Counted from the first letter of the stretch, positions 1 through 6,804 are shown. The stretch is DNA of 9,858 nucleotides from Kiritimatiellota bacterium (GCA_013151705.1 JAADHT010000169.1:1-9858); one strand, 5' to 3'. Translations and numbers: made by a program. Notes: a model not told the origin generated them from the letters alone.

Positions 1-227
1 GTAAGTTGGATGTGATATGTGTTCCTGTGGGTGATGGAGCCTTGAATTGGGAGGGATTAAGCAAGAGGCTTAGAGACGATAAGTATGACGGTTTCATTGT
101 TGTTGAACCAAACGTTATTTCCGAAGAGCTTGACCGCACTTTCAGTCATGGAATCCAATATTTGAAATCAAATAAACAATCGAGCCAATTGCAAAAGTCT
201 GAACAGCTTGTCCCCCATAGCTCGTAG
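1..227 (+). CDS. 3' end of a sugar isomerase/epimerase-like TIM-barrel protein (5' truncated by window edge)
   Basis: The open frame enters from the left edge (codons in phase with base 3) and stops at TAG 225-227. The roughly 74 visible residues resemble the last barrel strand and closing helix of the xylose-isomerase-like / AP-endonuclease-2 superfamily. A V-P-V-G-D-G-x-L-N-W stretch is followed by an amphipathic helix, then Y-D-G-F-I-V-V-E-P and a final helix ending at Y-L-K-S. In this family the corresponding glycine-rich loop and the Glu of VVEP lie near the active-site metal. Members interconvert or cleave sugars, polyols or hydroxypyruvate-like substrates in the cytoplasm. The polar tail after the last helix is not conserved family sequence as far as I can tell. 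The specific substrate cannot be read from this fragment, and the start and any signal peptide lie outside the window. The neighbouring glycosidase-like and sulfatase genes fit a sugar-catabolic locus. Confidence 0.7.
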   Translation, partial: KLDVICVPVGDGALNWEGLSKRLRDDKYDGFIVVEPNVISEELDRTFSHGIQYLKSNKQSSQLQKSEQLVPHSS

Positions 228-291
228 AGCGGAGGAGGAAGCCGTGCGGCATCCCATTATAAGCGTTAGGTGGATTTTTCCAAGGGGATTC

Positions 292-305
292 CCCATTCGT
301 TGTTA
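292..305 (+). repeat. 14-bp direct repeat, copy 1 (CCCATTCGTTGTTA)
   Basis: This 14-base string recurs exactly and in the same orientation at 2307-2320. The two copies lie in the intergenic regions on either side of the DUF4091 gene. Flanking bases differ, so the identity is limited to the 14 bases. The function is unknown. It could be a recombination or insertion footprint, or a shared regulatory motif. Confidence 0.5.
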
Positions 306-395
306 TACTTGTTTAGGTTGAAAACTTAACTTTTATTCCCCCCGTCATTGTCGCCGACTGGTGATCCGTTACAAGAAACAGAATATTCTTTCTTT

Positions 396-2186
396 TCATA
401 ATTTTTTATTCAGGAAACCGTTTATCTTCTCAATTTGCGTGGCGATTTTCTCCCTGGCGTTATATAGTTTTTCCGGGTCGTCGGGATAGGGGAGAGTTTG
501 AGCGGGATTGGGAATCAGTCCCGGTACCAAGCCAGGCAGATCCACCAACTGATTTGGTATGTTCATCACGCTCTTCGACTCTTTGAGCAATTTCTGGTAT
601 CCCTTGGGCTTTTCTCGCTCCAATTCAGCGATCTTCTCTTTCAACAGAAAAAAGTATTCATAATCCTCCAGACCATCCCTGATGACCTCGAGGCGAACGG
701 AACTCAAAGGGCCTTTCCGGCCGGGATAAAGAAGATAGCCCCCTCCGTCATAGGGATATGAGGAAGGCGTTTTTTTATAAGGATAAGGGCCGTTCTCGTA
801 GTTTGTGTAATTTTTGCGCGACCAATAGTTGACACCGTAATAAAGAACACCGGAGATATTATATTTCCAGCTCAGCCAGAAGAGAATTCGATGGCTTATT
901 GCCGGAAGGCCTATATCAAAGTCAGGATAATTTTTCTGCCAACCGCAGACATACCACCAAATTTCATCACCCGCTCTTTTTCGTAAAGCGTAAAACAGGG
1001 AGTTGTATCTCTGTATCTTGGGACACCATATATCAATATAACCGATAAGTTCGGGAGCGGCGATGGAGTTGATGGCGATAAGTCTTTTTAAATCCGGAAC
1101 CGCATCCTTGATAAGACCGTACGTTTTCTTTACATAGGCATACTGTCCCTTTCTTTTGTTGGGCTCGTCGAAAACCTTGATATACGCCTTATTATCATAC
1201 CATCCTTTCTCTTTAAGGTGATTGGTGTAATCACGCAGATACTGAATGACGATTTTCCTATGCTCCGGAGAGAATCTTTTATACCTCAGGATACGGGACT
1301 TGCCAGTGGTCCTTTCCCGAACGGGAAGGTTGGCGAAATACCGGAAAAAAGCCCCGCCGCATTCATAGAAACTGACATTTAAAGCGTTGGGGTTCTTACT
1401 CATGTAATACTCGAGGTATTGATCCGCCACGGAGAAGTCGAAAGAAATGGATCCATCCGGTTCAATAAAGGCTTTGACTAGAGCCGAGGAGCCATTGTCC
1501 GCGTAACTGATCCTATGACTGGTAAGTATATCGCAGTATTTTTTGTATTCCTCAAAGGTTACCTTGTCAAGATGGGCAAATAACTTGATGTACCGCCAAT
1601 GTAGCCAGAAATCCGTCTTAAGGTGGAATTCCCGGGGAAGAGTGAAGTTCCGCACCTTCACGCTCACTTTTATCTTGGTCGAATGGGAATTTGCCGGTTT
1701 GACGTTGATGAAGCCTTCATAATCTCCGGGGGGGGCAGTTTCCGGGACATATACCGTAACCCATACGGGCTGAATCTTTCCAGCCTCTATCGTGAAAGTC
1801 TTTTCGTCAAAGAGCGGATCCGGCCATACCCCCTTATCCGTCTTGACATAACCGACTACGTTATACTTTATGTTCCTCACGCCTATTCTACTATTTGTCT
1901 TCCTGTTTACCAGATCGGATATCTCCAGTCTAATATTTTTCAAAGTTTTCTTAGAGGATAGAACGATCAGCTGGAATCCCTCATATTCGTTTCTGGCCGC
2001 TGTGATGTCCGCGGTATTCCCGACATTGCCGGGAAAAGGTTTGTCCCTGAATATCTTTTTAAGGTTTGAGGCCACGCCCACACGATAATCCACTTGGATA
2101 TTATTAGCCTCCGCACTTCTCAACCAGCTGCCTGAGAATAATGAAACCCAACAGATCAAAATTACTCTGCTTGCCAACTTCTCCAT
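396..2186 (-). CDS. Secreted DUF4091 / GH123-like glycoside hydrolase
   Basis: The 596-residue protein begins with a signal peptide: basic Lys3/Arg7, a hydrophobic core at about 8-22, and an A-E-A motif ending at Ala27 as likely signal peptidase I site. Residues about 30-185 form a beta-rich N-terminal domain that ends with the P-P-G-D-Y-E-G-F motif (152-159) typical of the GH123 N-terminal sandwich. The TIM-barrel DUF4091 domain follows. It carries V-F-D-E-P at 338-342, whose Asp340-Glu341 pair matches the catalytic Asp-Glu of GH123 N-acetylgalactosaminidases that work by substrate assistance. Further family landmarks are I-D-I-W-C-P (384-389), W-W-Y-V-C (410-414), G-G-G-Y-L-L-Y-P-G (481-489) and R-L-E-V-I-R-D-G-L-E-D-Y-E-Y (498-511). 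The start is supported by AAGGAG eight to nine bases upstream; the stop is TAA. Hydrolysis of amino-sugar glycans outside the cytoplasm is inferred, because most DUF4091 proteins are uncharacterised. The gene stands alone and is AT-rich. Confidence 0.85.
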   Translation of the reverse strand: MEKLASRVILICWVSLFSGSWLRSAEANNIQVDYRVGVASNLKKIFRDKPFPGNVGNTADITAARNEYEGFQLIVLSSKKTLKNIRLEISDLVNRKTNSRIGVRNIKYNVVGYVKTDKGVWPDPLFDEKTFTIEAGKIQPVWVTVYVPETAPPGDYEGFINVKPANSHSTKIKVSVKVRNFTLPREFHLKTDFWLHWRYIKLFAHLDKVTFEEYKKYCDILTSHRISYADNGSSALVKAFIEPDGSISFDFSVADQYLEYYMSKNPNALNVSFYECGGAFFRYFANLPVRERTTGKSRILRYKRFSPEHRKIVIQYLRDYTNHLKEKGWYDNKAYIKVFDEPNKRKGQYAYVKKTYGLIKDAVPDLKRLIAINSIAAPELIGYIDIWCPKIQRYNSLFYALRKRAGDEIWWYVCGWQKNYPDFDIGLPAISHRILFWLSWKYNISGVLYYGVNYWSRKNYTNYENGPYPYKKTPSSYPYDGGGYLLYPGRKGPLSSVRLEVIRDGLEDYEYFFLLKEKIAELEREKPKGYQKLLKESKSVMNIPNQLVDLPGLVPGLIPNPAQTLPYPDDPEKLYNAREKIATQIEKINGFLNKKL

Positions 2187-2233
2187 TTTCGCATCTCCTT
2201 TTTTGCTATTTTTTATTTATCGTTGTAGGCTGG

Positions 2234-2272
2234 AAAAGGGAATTGAACCCGCGCATGACGCTATTCCCTTTT
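2234..2272. other. 10-bp inverted repeat with T-run (terminator-like hairpin) upstream of the DUF4091 gene
   Basis: AAAAGGGAAT (2234-2243) pairs perfectly with ATTCCCTTTT (2263-2272), and the plus strand continues with more T. The 19-base loop can form a small inner GCG/CGC helix (2251-2253 with 2259-2261). The shape suggests an intrinsic terminator, readable on either strand. However, it lies between the start of the minus-strand gene and the plus-strand remnant, so there is no obvious gene for it to terminate. It may be left from an earlier arrangement, or sit in the leader of the DUF4091 mRNA. Confidence 0.4.
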
Positions 2273-2284
2273 TTACCTTAAAAT

Positions 2285-2306
2285 ATGATGATTCACTCCA
2301 CATCAT
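2285..2306. promoter_or_regulatory. Possible operator: ATGATG-N10-CATCAT inverted repeat
   Basis: A perfect 6-bp dyad (2285-2290 and 2301-2306) is separated by ten bases, about one and a half helical turns between half-site centres. It ends exactly where the second copy of the 14-bp direct repeat begins, about 100 bases upstream of the DUF4091 start. The spacing suits a dimeric helix-turn-helix repressor. Six bases of symmetry is weak evidence by itself. Confidence 0.2.
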
Positions 2307-2320
2307 CCCATTCGTTGTTA
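2307..2320 (+). repeat. 14-bp direct repeat, copy 2 (CCCATTCGTTGTTA)
   Basis: This is an exact match to 292-305 in the same orientation. Together the copies bracket the whole DUF4091 transcription unit, about 2.0 kb apart. Confidence 0.5.
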
Positions 2321-2470
2321 AAATTCGAGATTTGAGGAGACGATGACCTTGCCAGTCTGTCAGTTGTCGCTAAACAGCAATGAGGAGGTCATCATCATTA
2401 ATGAAGTTAATGTGTTGGAGGTGTTTAGTCAAGCGCCGTTGGGTGAAGTTGAAGCAAATAATGAGAGGTC

Positions 2471-2875
2471 ATGGAAAGTACCGTCGATGCCAAGAGGGAG
2501 CCTCTGCTCATCTCGGATTACACAGTCCATTCCTAGTGGAGCAACATCCCGCTCCACACTTCCAGCGTCATCGAGTTCCACCACACCTAGGGCACCAGCG
2601 AGCAGTTCCACAGCGGATATAAGTCGGAGTCGGGGTTGGAGTGGTATCGGCAGTTCGCGGGGGCCGGCGATCACAGGAAAGAGCTCGCTTGGCGCGATCG
2701 ATTCTCATGCGTTGGAGCCGGCGGCGGTCTCGAAGTCTACAACTTTTACTTGAGCACCGAGGAGTTTTTGAGGAAATACGATGGGAATTATCTGTTCGGA
2801 GGTTATCTTGATAGCCGGGAGCTCTCCACATACTGTTTCGTGAAACAGGAGAAGTTCAAGGGGACGGAAACATAG
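2471..2875 (+). pseudogene. Decayed IS1380-type transposase fragment, apparently fused to another gene's 3' end
   Basis: One plus-strand frame from ATG 2471 to TAG 2873-2875 reads like protein but is broken by TAG at 2534-2536 and 2588-2590. Its first part reads L-L-I-S-D-Y-T-V-H, then W-S-N-I-P-L, V-I-E-F-H-H-T, G-T-S-E-Q-F-H-S and K-S-E-S-G-L-E. That order matches the stretch before and through the GTSEQFHSELK signature of IS1380-family DDE transposases. The first TAG lies where the family commonly has Tyr before the Trp. After about residue 75 the family match fades (expected R-L-P-S-G is missing). The frame then runs through AT-richer codons to a tail beginning V-Y-N-F-Y-L-S that I do not recognise and that may derive from a different gene. 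The region 2581-2700 is much richer in G+C (36/60 and 40/60) than its flanks. It cannot encode an active enzyme. Confidence 0.55.
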
Positions 2876-3092
2876 TGCAATCGAAAAACCAGGAAAAGAA
2901 TGCCGTAACCGAAAAAAGAATGGCATGCGATATGAGAAAGCACTGGAGATCAATACTGACTGCAACTGATGATTATATCAGCGACGATGAGTGTGGAGCC
3001 TCCTTCGCTCTATGAGCTATGGCAGGACAAGTCAGTGGTGAACAGCTACAATTCGTAAATAGTGGAAAAACGCAGAATAAACCTGATTCCAT

Positions 3093-3098
3093 AGGAGG
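3093..3098 (+). promoter_or_regulatory. Shine-Dalgarno AGGAGG setting the sulfatase start
   Basis: A full-consensus AGGAGG lies seven bases before GTG 3106. The more upstream in-frame ATG at 3019 has no comparable site, so this sequence decides the start in favour of the GTG. Confidence 0.8.
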
Positions 3099-3105
3099 AG
3101 TCCAA

Positions 3106-4560
3106 GTGAGAAACAACCACAAAAAACCAAATATTCTTCTGCTCTGTTCGGACCAGCATAATCCGTACATCCTTGGCTGTTACGGAGATTCTCTTGTTCA
3201 TACTCCCAATCTTGATCGGCTGGCCGGCGGGGGCATGACTTTTGATTCCGCCTATTGCAATTCACCTTTATGTGTGCCGTCAAGAATGAGTTTCCTTACC
3301 GGAATGTATCCATACGAATGCGATGCTCTGCACAATGGCAGTACTCTTAACAGTATAATACCGACTTATGCTCATATGCTCGGCGCCGCGGGATATCATA
3401 CGGTGTTATCCGGGCGCATGCATTTTATGGGCCCCGACCAGCGTCACGGTTTTATGGAAAGACTGGTCGGCGATGTTGCCTCATATACACATTGGAAGGG
3501 TGAGATAGACTACTCCGGACTGGGCGACCTGGGCAATATGAGCAAGCCTGACCCGTTGTTGACTGTAGGGGCCGGAAACACCTTTGACATAGACTATGAC
3601 CAAAAGGTGGCGAAGGAGACCTGTAAATGGCTGAGACATTATCAGCGGCGAAAAGTGGATATGCCGTTTTTAATGACCGCGGGATTTTTTAATCCCCACT
3701 GTCCCTATATAGCGCCCCGAGAACTATTTGACAAATATTATGAGAAGGTTCCATTTTCCACTCCGCCTAAGGAGGAAATTGACGCGCTGCATCCTTTTCA
3801 TAAAGCGTATCGGCGGGTAATAGGCGTCGACGATGTGCCTGATGAGAATATGCGAAAGGCGAAAGTGGCTTATTATGGGCTGGTCGAGTTACTGGATGGC
3901 TGGATAGGCATGATTCTCAACACACTTGAGGAAACCGGACTTGGCGGGGATACCATCGTCGTCTACTTTTCAGACCATGGGGAAATGCTCGGTGAGCATG
4001 GACGTTGGCACAAAGGGTGCTTTTTCGAGGAAAGCGTGAGAGTCCCTCTGATTATCCGTATGCCAGGACAGGAGAATACCGGCGGAAGAATATCCGAAGT
4101 TGTTTCTCTATTGGATTTGCTTCCCACTGTTTGCGAATGGGGCGACGCGGACATGTTTTCCCAAGTAAGCGGTAAAAGTCTGATCCCGCTCATGAACGGC
4201 ATTACGGATTCCCGTGAAAATATTGTTAAAGCTGAATATTATGATCGGGGATGTAACCGCATGGCGCGAAAAGGTAAATGGAAACTGTGTTTCTACGGTA
4301 ATTATGAGGATTGTGAACTGTATGACCTTGAAAGCGATCCTTATGAGAAACACAACAGGGCTGACGACCCCATCTGCAGACAAGTTGTGGAAGAATTAAA
4401 AGAACTTGTCTTCAGTGATGGGTGGAATACGGATGTTCTTGAAAAAAGTGACGACAAACTCAATAAACACAGATACTACGAGATGATCTCCAATTTTGGA
4501 AATACGGCGAACAATAGCCCTTTGCTCACGAAGTTGCCGGATTGCCTTTCTCAACGATGA
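3106..4560 (+). CDS. Formylglycine-dependent sulfatase, choline-sulfatase-like, apparently cytoplasmic
   Basis: Starting at GTG 3106, the protein has 484 residues. It opens with P-N-I-L-L-L-C-S-D-Q-H (8-18), giving a metal-site Asp16 with Gln17. The nucleophile motif C-V-P-S-R lies at 56-60, inside a P-L-C-V-P-S-R-M-S-F-L-T-G block, so Cys56 should be converted to formylglycine by a maturase. Other family residues are G-R-M-H (103-106), N-P-H-C-P (196-200), S-D-H-G-E (289-293, metal ligands Asp290/His291) and Lys303. The enzyme would hydrolyse sulfate esters. No signal peptide is visible from either candidate start, as in cytoplasmic choline sulfatases and unlike most polysaccharide sulfatases. 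No maturase gene is present here. The final 11 codons (4526-4558) are antisense to a transposase fragment, so the native C-terminus was probably replaced. The N-terminus, all catalytic motifs and the C-terminal subdomain (K-W-K-L, E-L-Y-D-L, D-P) are intact. Confidence 0.9.
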   Translation: MRNNHKKPNILLLCSDQHNPYILGCYGDSLVHTPNLDRLAGGGMTFDSAYCNSPLCVPSRMSFLTGMYPYECDALHNGSTLNSIIPTYAHMLGAAGYHTVLSGRMHFMGPDQRHGFMERLVGDVASYTHWKGEIDYSGLGDLGNMSKPDPLLTVGAGNTFDIDYDQKVAKETCKWLRHYQRRKVDMPFLMTAGFFNPHCPYIAPRELFDKYYEKVPFSTPPKEEIDALHPFHKAYRRVIGVDDVPDENMRKAKVAYYGLVELLDGWIGMILNTLEETGLGGDTIVVYFSDHGEMLGEHGRWHKGCFFEESVRVPLIIRMPGQENTGGRISEVVSLLDLLPTVCEWGDADMFSQVSGKSLIPLMNGITDSRENIVKAEYYDRGCNRMARKGKWKLCFYGNYEDCELYDLESDPYEKHNRADDPICRQVVEELKELVFSDGWNTDVLEKSDDKLNKHRYYEMISNFGNTANNSPLLTKLPDCLSQR

Positions 4561-4879
4561 TGGCGGTCACGAACCCGTTGGAGCTTCTGACCAGTTGCGG
4601 TTTGTAACCCGCGACGGCGTCCCGGCCGCCTTTCTTGATGAAAGCCGCCGTCTCGTCGGAGAGACTCAATATCTTCTCTGAGGCCGGAAGGGACGCGTCG
4701 TTGAATATCCGATCCTCAGCGTAGTAGATCACTCCCGCGGCAGCCAGAAGATCATCCTCAATACGCTCCGCCAAGCGCTTCAACAGGACGGCGCCTTCCG
4801 ACATCACCAGCCAGTTGTACTCCCGTTTGAGGAGTAATATCGACTTGTGAAGCCTCGGCCAATAAAAAGAATTTTTCAT
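4526..4879 (-). pseudogene. Truncated DDE transposase remnant (ISNCY-like)
   Basis: The open frame gives 117 residues. A helical segment (about 10-55, with many Leu, Arg and Glu) leads to A-S-E-K-I-L-S-L-S-D, then I-K-K-G-G-R, G-Y-K-P-Q-L-V-R-S, G-F-V-T-A-I-I-V and G-N-P-A. That sequence follows the internal block of DDE transposases of the ISNCY/IS1182 kind (K-I-x-S-L, I-x-K-G, G-x-K-x-Q, G-F-V, G-N-x-A-D), where the Asp after the GN motif marks the catalytic core. The frame stops immediately at that point (A-T-S then TGA), so the second half of the enzyme and both element ends are missing. It overlaps the sulfatase tail by 35 bases, tail to tail. Its composition is GC-rich (36/60 at 4741-4800), like the DNA to its right. 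Its ATG has only a weak upstream site. The family assignment is from memory of motifs and could be off by family; a transposase origin is likelier than a live host gene. Confidence 0.55.
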
Positions 4880-4965
4880 TTTCTAATCCCTTGAATAAGT
4901 GAATGGATAAATAATTTCCGCGAGTCCTCGTGTCTCTGGCGTGGCGTGTGGTGAATCTTTACGTG

Positions 4966-6123
4966 CTATTCGACGCTGTCCCTGATGTGGATGGACTGCA
5001 GAATACCCAAGGAGATCATCGTGCTTACAATGAAAGAGCCACCGAGACTCACCAGCGGCAACGGAAGACCGGTGACCGGCATCAGTCTGACCGTCATTCC
5101 AATGTTCACGAAGGAATGAACGAACAATAGCGTTCCGGTTCCCACCGCAAGATACCTTCCAAACGAATCCCTGGCGATCGCCGCCGTCCTCATGGTGGAC
5201 GCTATCAACAGCAGGTAGCACCCCAGTACGACGAGCGAACCTACAAAGCCGTTCTCCTCCGCGATGACTGAGAATATGAAATCGCTGTTCGCGACGGTTT
5301 TCGGGATGAAACCCAACGTGCTCTGCGTGCTTTGAAAAAGACCTTTTCCGAACAGGCCTCCGCTACCGACGGCGAGTTCGGACTGACGGCTGTTCCACCC
5401 CTTGTTGTTGGGGCTGCGGCTCGGGTCGAGAAACACCAGCACGCGCTCTTTTTGGTAACCGTTCAAAAAAGGATACGAGGCGGGAATCAGAATCAACAGC
5501 GCCACTACCGCTATCAAAATCCATTTCCACTTCAATCCGGCGGCGAAAAGAAGCGCTCCGGCGATCGGCCACAAAATCATGCTGCTTCCAAGATCGGGTT
5601 CCACAAGAACAAGGACGAATGGAACGAGCGTGATCGCGAGAAAGCCGGCGACATGCCTCAAATCGTTTATTTTAAAACCGCGGAGAGAAAGCACCCAGGC
5701 CGATATCACGACGACCGCGAGTTTCGCGAACTCCGAAGGTTGGACGCTGAACATATGAAAGATGGAGAACCATCTGCGGGCGCCCCAGCGGTACTCGCCG
5801 AAACAAAGCACGAGCGCCAAAGAGACGACTCCCGCTAGATAGACGACCAACGCCCACTGCTTCCATATTCTGTAGTCGATACTGGCGAGAACCGCCCATA
5901 TGGCGAAACCGATGGATATGAAGAATATCTGTTTTTTCCAGATGTCGGGTTTGCCGCCGACCTGGTGTCCAGTGCTGTAGATGTAGAAAAGTCCTATCAC
6001 CAAAAGGCAAAGCATAGGCGCCAGTTGCAGGTAGTCAAGATGTCGCAAAGCGTTGCGGAATCCGGAACCCGTCGTCGCCGGCCTCCGTGTCCGCGTCTCT
6101 TTGTTAATCACGGTTATTTTCAT
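4966..6123 (-). CDS. rodA: RodA, SEDS-family peptidoglycan polymerase
   Basis: The 385-residue multipass membrane protein has about ten hydrophobic segments, from about 34-50 to about 358-378. SEDS landmarks are W-G-A-R-R-W (113-118), V-Q-P-S-E-F-A-K (127-134), E-P-D-L-G-S-S (175-181), N-S-R-Q-S-E-L-A-V-G-S-G-G (244-256) with G-K-G-L-F-Q (259-264), N-S-D-F-I-F (279-284), and L-P-L-P-L-V-S-L-G-G-S (353-363). Asp281 corresponds to the essential Asp of RodA/FtsW glycosyltransferases. The N-S-R-Q-S wording and final P-L-P-L-V-S block favour RodA over FtsW. RodA polymerises lipid II into glycan strands during cell elongation with a class B PBP (PBP2) and the MreB machinery, implying a rod-shaped or elongating cell with a wall. 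Its start overlaps the end of the upstream gene by 20 bases, so the two are probably co-transcribed; no PBP2 gene is adjacent in the window. The ATG lacks a strong Shine-Dalgarno, and translation may depend on coupling. The stop is TAG. Confidence 0.92.
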   Translation of the reverse strand: MKITVINKETRTRRPATTGSGFRNALRHLDYLQLAPMLCLLVIGLFYIYSTGHQVGGKPDIWKKQIFFISIGFAIWAVLASIDYRIWKQWALVVYLAGVVSLALVLCFGEYRWGARRWFSIFHMFSVQPSEFAKLAVVVISAWVLSLRGFKINDLRHVAGFLAITLVPFVLVLVEPDLGSSMILWPIAGALLFAAGLKWKWILIAVVALLILIPASYPFLNGYQKERVLVFLDPSRSPNNKGWNSRQSELAVGSGGLFGKGLFQSTQSTLGFIPKTVANSDFIFSVIAEENGFVGSLVVLGCYLLLIASTMRTAAIARDSFGRYLAVGTGTLLFVHSFVNIGMTVRLMPVTGLPLPLVSLGGSFIVSTMISLGILQSIHIRDSVE

Positions 6124-6715
6124 GTTGCAACTGGAATAGAAGTTTCAAAACTTCAGAACGCGCCTTCTTCATCCGCGCTTGATGCTCTCTCACGGGAGCG
6201 CCGTCAAAATCCATCGCGTCAATAATGCCGAACAGTCGATCCAAATCCTTCGCCAGTCGCTTGCAAAGCGCCACTTTCAACGCTGCTGACCCGTCGGCTC
6301 CCAAATCCACCAAATCGACGGCGAATCCCAGTATGTGTCCGTAAAGGCAAAGAGCCTGTATTCCGGCGACATTATTATCGGGAGGAAGTTTCGCCGCGTA
6401 GATGGCGCACCAATCCCGCAGGAGCGCCTCGACTTTATCGTAAACGGCGGCCGCCGGCAAATCGCGCCAATCGTCCGGAAACATGAAATCGTCGAAATCG
6501 AACGAGTCGTCGTTTTCGCCAAGGAATTCCCATTCGGGTTGTTTTGACACCTTGCTCAGTTTTCGTTGCATGCGTTTGCGCAAAAGCTCGTCCTCGCCCG
6601 GCAGATCAATCACCGAGGGGATTTCGCGCATGCTGGAAATCAAACGCTCGTCGTCCGTACGGAGCTGACGCTCCCAGCCGAACTCGTTCATATATTCCTC
6701 ACCATGAAATTGCAT
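6104..6715 (-). CDS. Conserved-looking hypothetical acidic protein preceding rodA
   Basis: I do not recognise this 203-residue protein. The N-terminal third is polar with a Lys/Arg-rich helix (about 46-58), followed by a very acidic linker of Asp, Glu and Phe (about 66-82, D-D-S-F-D-F-D-D-F). The rest is helical with amphipathic segments around 90-110, 120-165 and 173-200, and two Cys. There is no signal peptide or membrane span, so it should be cytosolic. Two starts are possible: ATG 6715, with GGAGGAG 11 bases upstream, and ATG 6691 (Met9), with GTGAGG five bases upstream. I kept the longer one. Its 3' end overlaps rodA by 20 bases, and it is the first gene of the pair after a divergent intergenic region. 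A role linked to cell-wall elongation is only a guess from position. GC-rich third positions and the long frame support a real gene. Confidence 0.75.
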   Translation of the reverse strand: MQFHGEEYMNEFGWERQLRTDDERLISSMREIPSVIDLPGEDELLRKRMQRKLSKVSKQPEWEFLGENDDSFDFDDFMFPDDWRDLPAAAVYDKVEALLRDWCAIYAAKLPPDNNVAGIQALCLYGHILGFAVDLVDLGADGSAALKVALCKRLAKDLDRLFGIIDAMDFDGAPVREHQARMKKARSEVLKLLFQLQHENNRD

Positions 6716-6734
6716 AAATCCTAGCTCTCCTCCA

Positions 6735-6750
6735 GGCCCTGTTCGAAAAG
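6735..6750 (-). repeat. Dispersed motif CTTTTCGAAYAGGGYC, copy A
   Basis: On the minus strand this reads CTTTTCGAACAGGGCC. It matches 9202-9217 (plus strand) at 14 of 16 positions and the minus strand of 9026-9041 at 12 of 16. All contain the TCGA core and none lies inside a coding region except for touching the thiI stop. The meaning is unknown. Confidence 0.35.
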
Positions 6751-6804
6751 TGTCTCTCTAAACGCCTCATCTTCCGCGAATCAGCTGAAGATGCGTAAAC
6801 CTAC

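Noticed and set aside
284..294. GGGGATTCCCC palindrome
   Set aside because: Only an 11-base dyad with no loop room for a hairpin and no promoter near it to regulate.
372..394. AT-rich imperfect hairpin just after the DUF4091 stop as a terminator
   Set aside because: The stem is almost entirely A-T with a bulge and lacks a GC core, so it would be too weak to call.
2234..2260. Minus-strand GCGGGTTCAATTCCC resembles a tRNA T-arm, suggesting a tRNA or att remnant
   Set aside because: The T-stem does not pair properly, no anticodon arm or acceptor partner is found, and the sequence is better explained by the 10-bp inverted repeat.
2343..2753. 136-codon plus-strand ORF starting at ATG 2343 with GAGGAG close upstream
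   Set aside because: Its second half is rich in Ser, Thr and Pro in the manner of a shifted frame and overlaps the transposase-like frame at 2471-2875. The first 40 codons could be a decayed upstream piece, but nothing recognisable supports it.
2875..3015. 46-codon GTG ORF overlapping the TAG of the remnant and ending just before the sulfatase region
   Set aside because: No ribosome binding site, no recognisable motif and ordinary chance length. The gap 2876-3105 otherwise shows nothing clear.
3019..3105. Upstream ATG extension of the sulfatase
   Set aside because: The 29 extra residues are polar and unlike the family N-terminus, and AGGAGG lies just before GTG 3106.
4883..5221. Minus-strand 112-codon ORF inside rodA
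   Set aside because: It is an alternative frame of the RodA coding region with no protein-like character.
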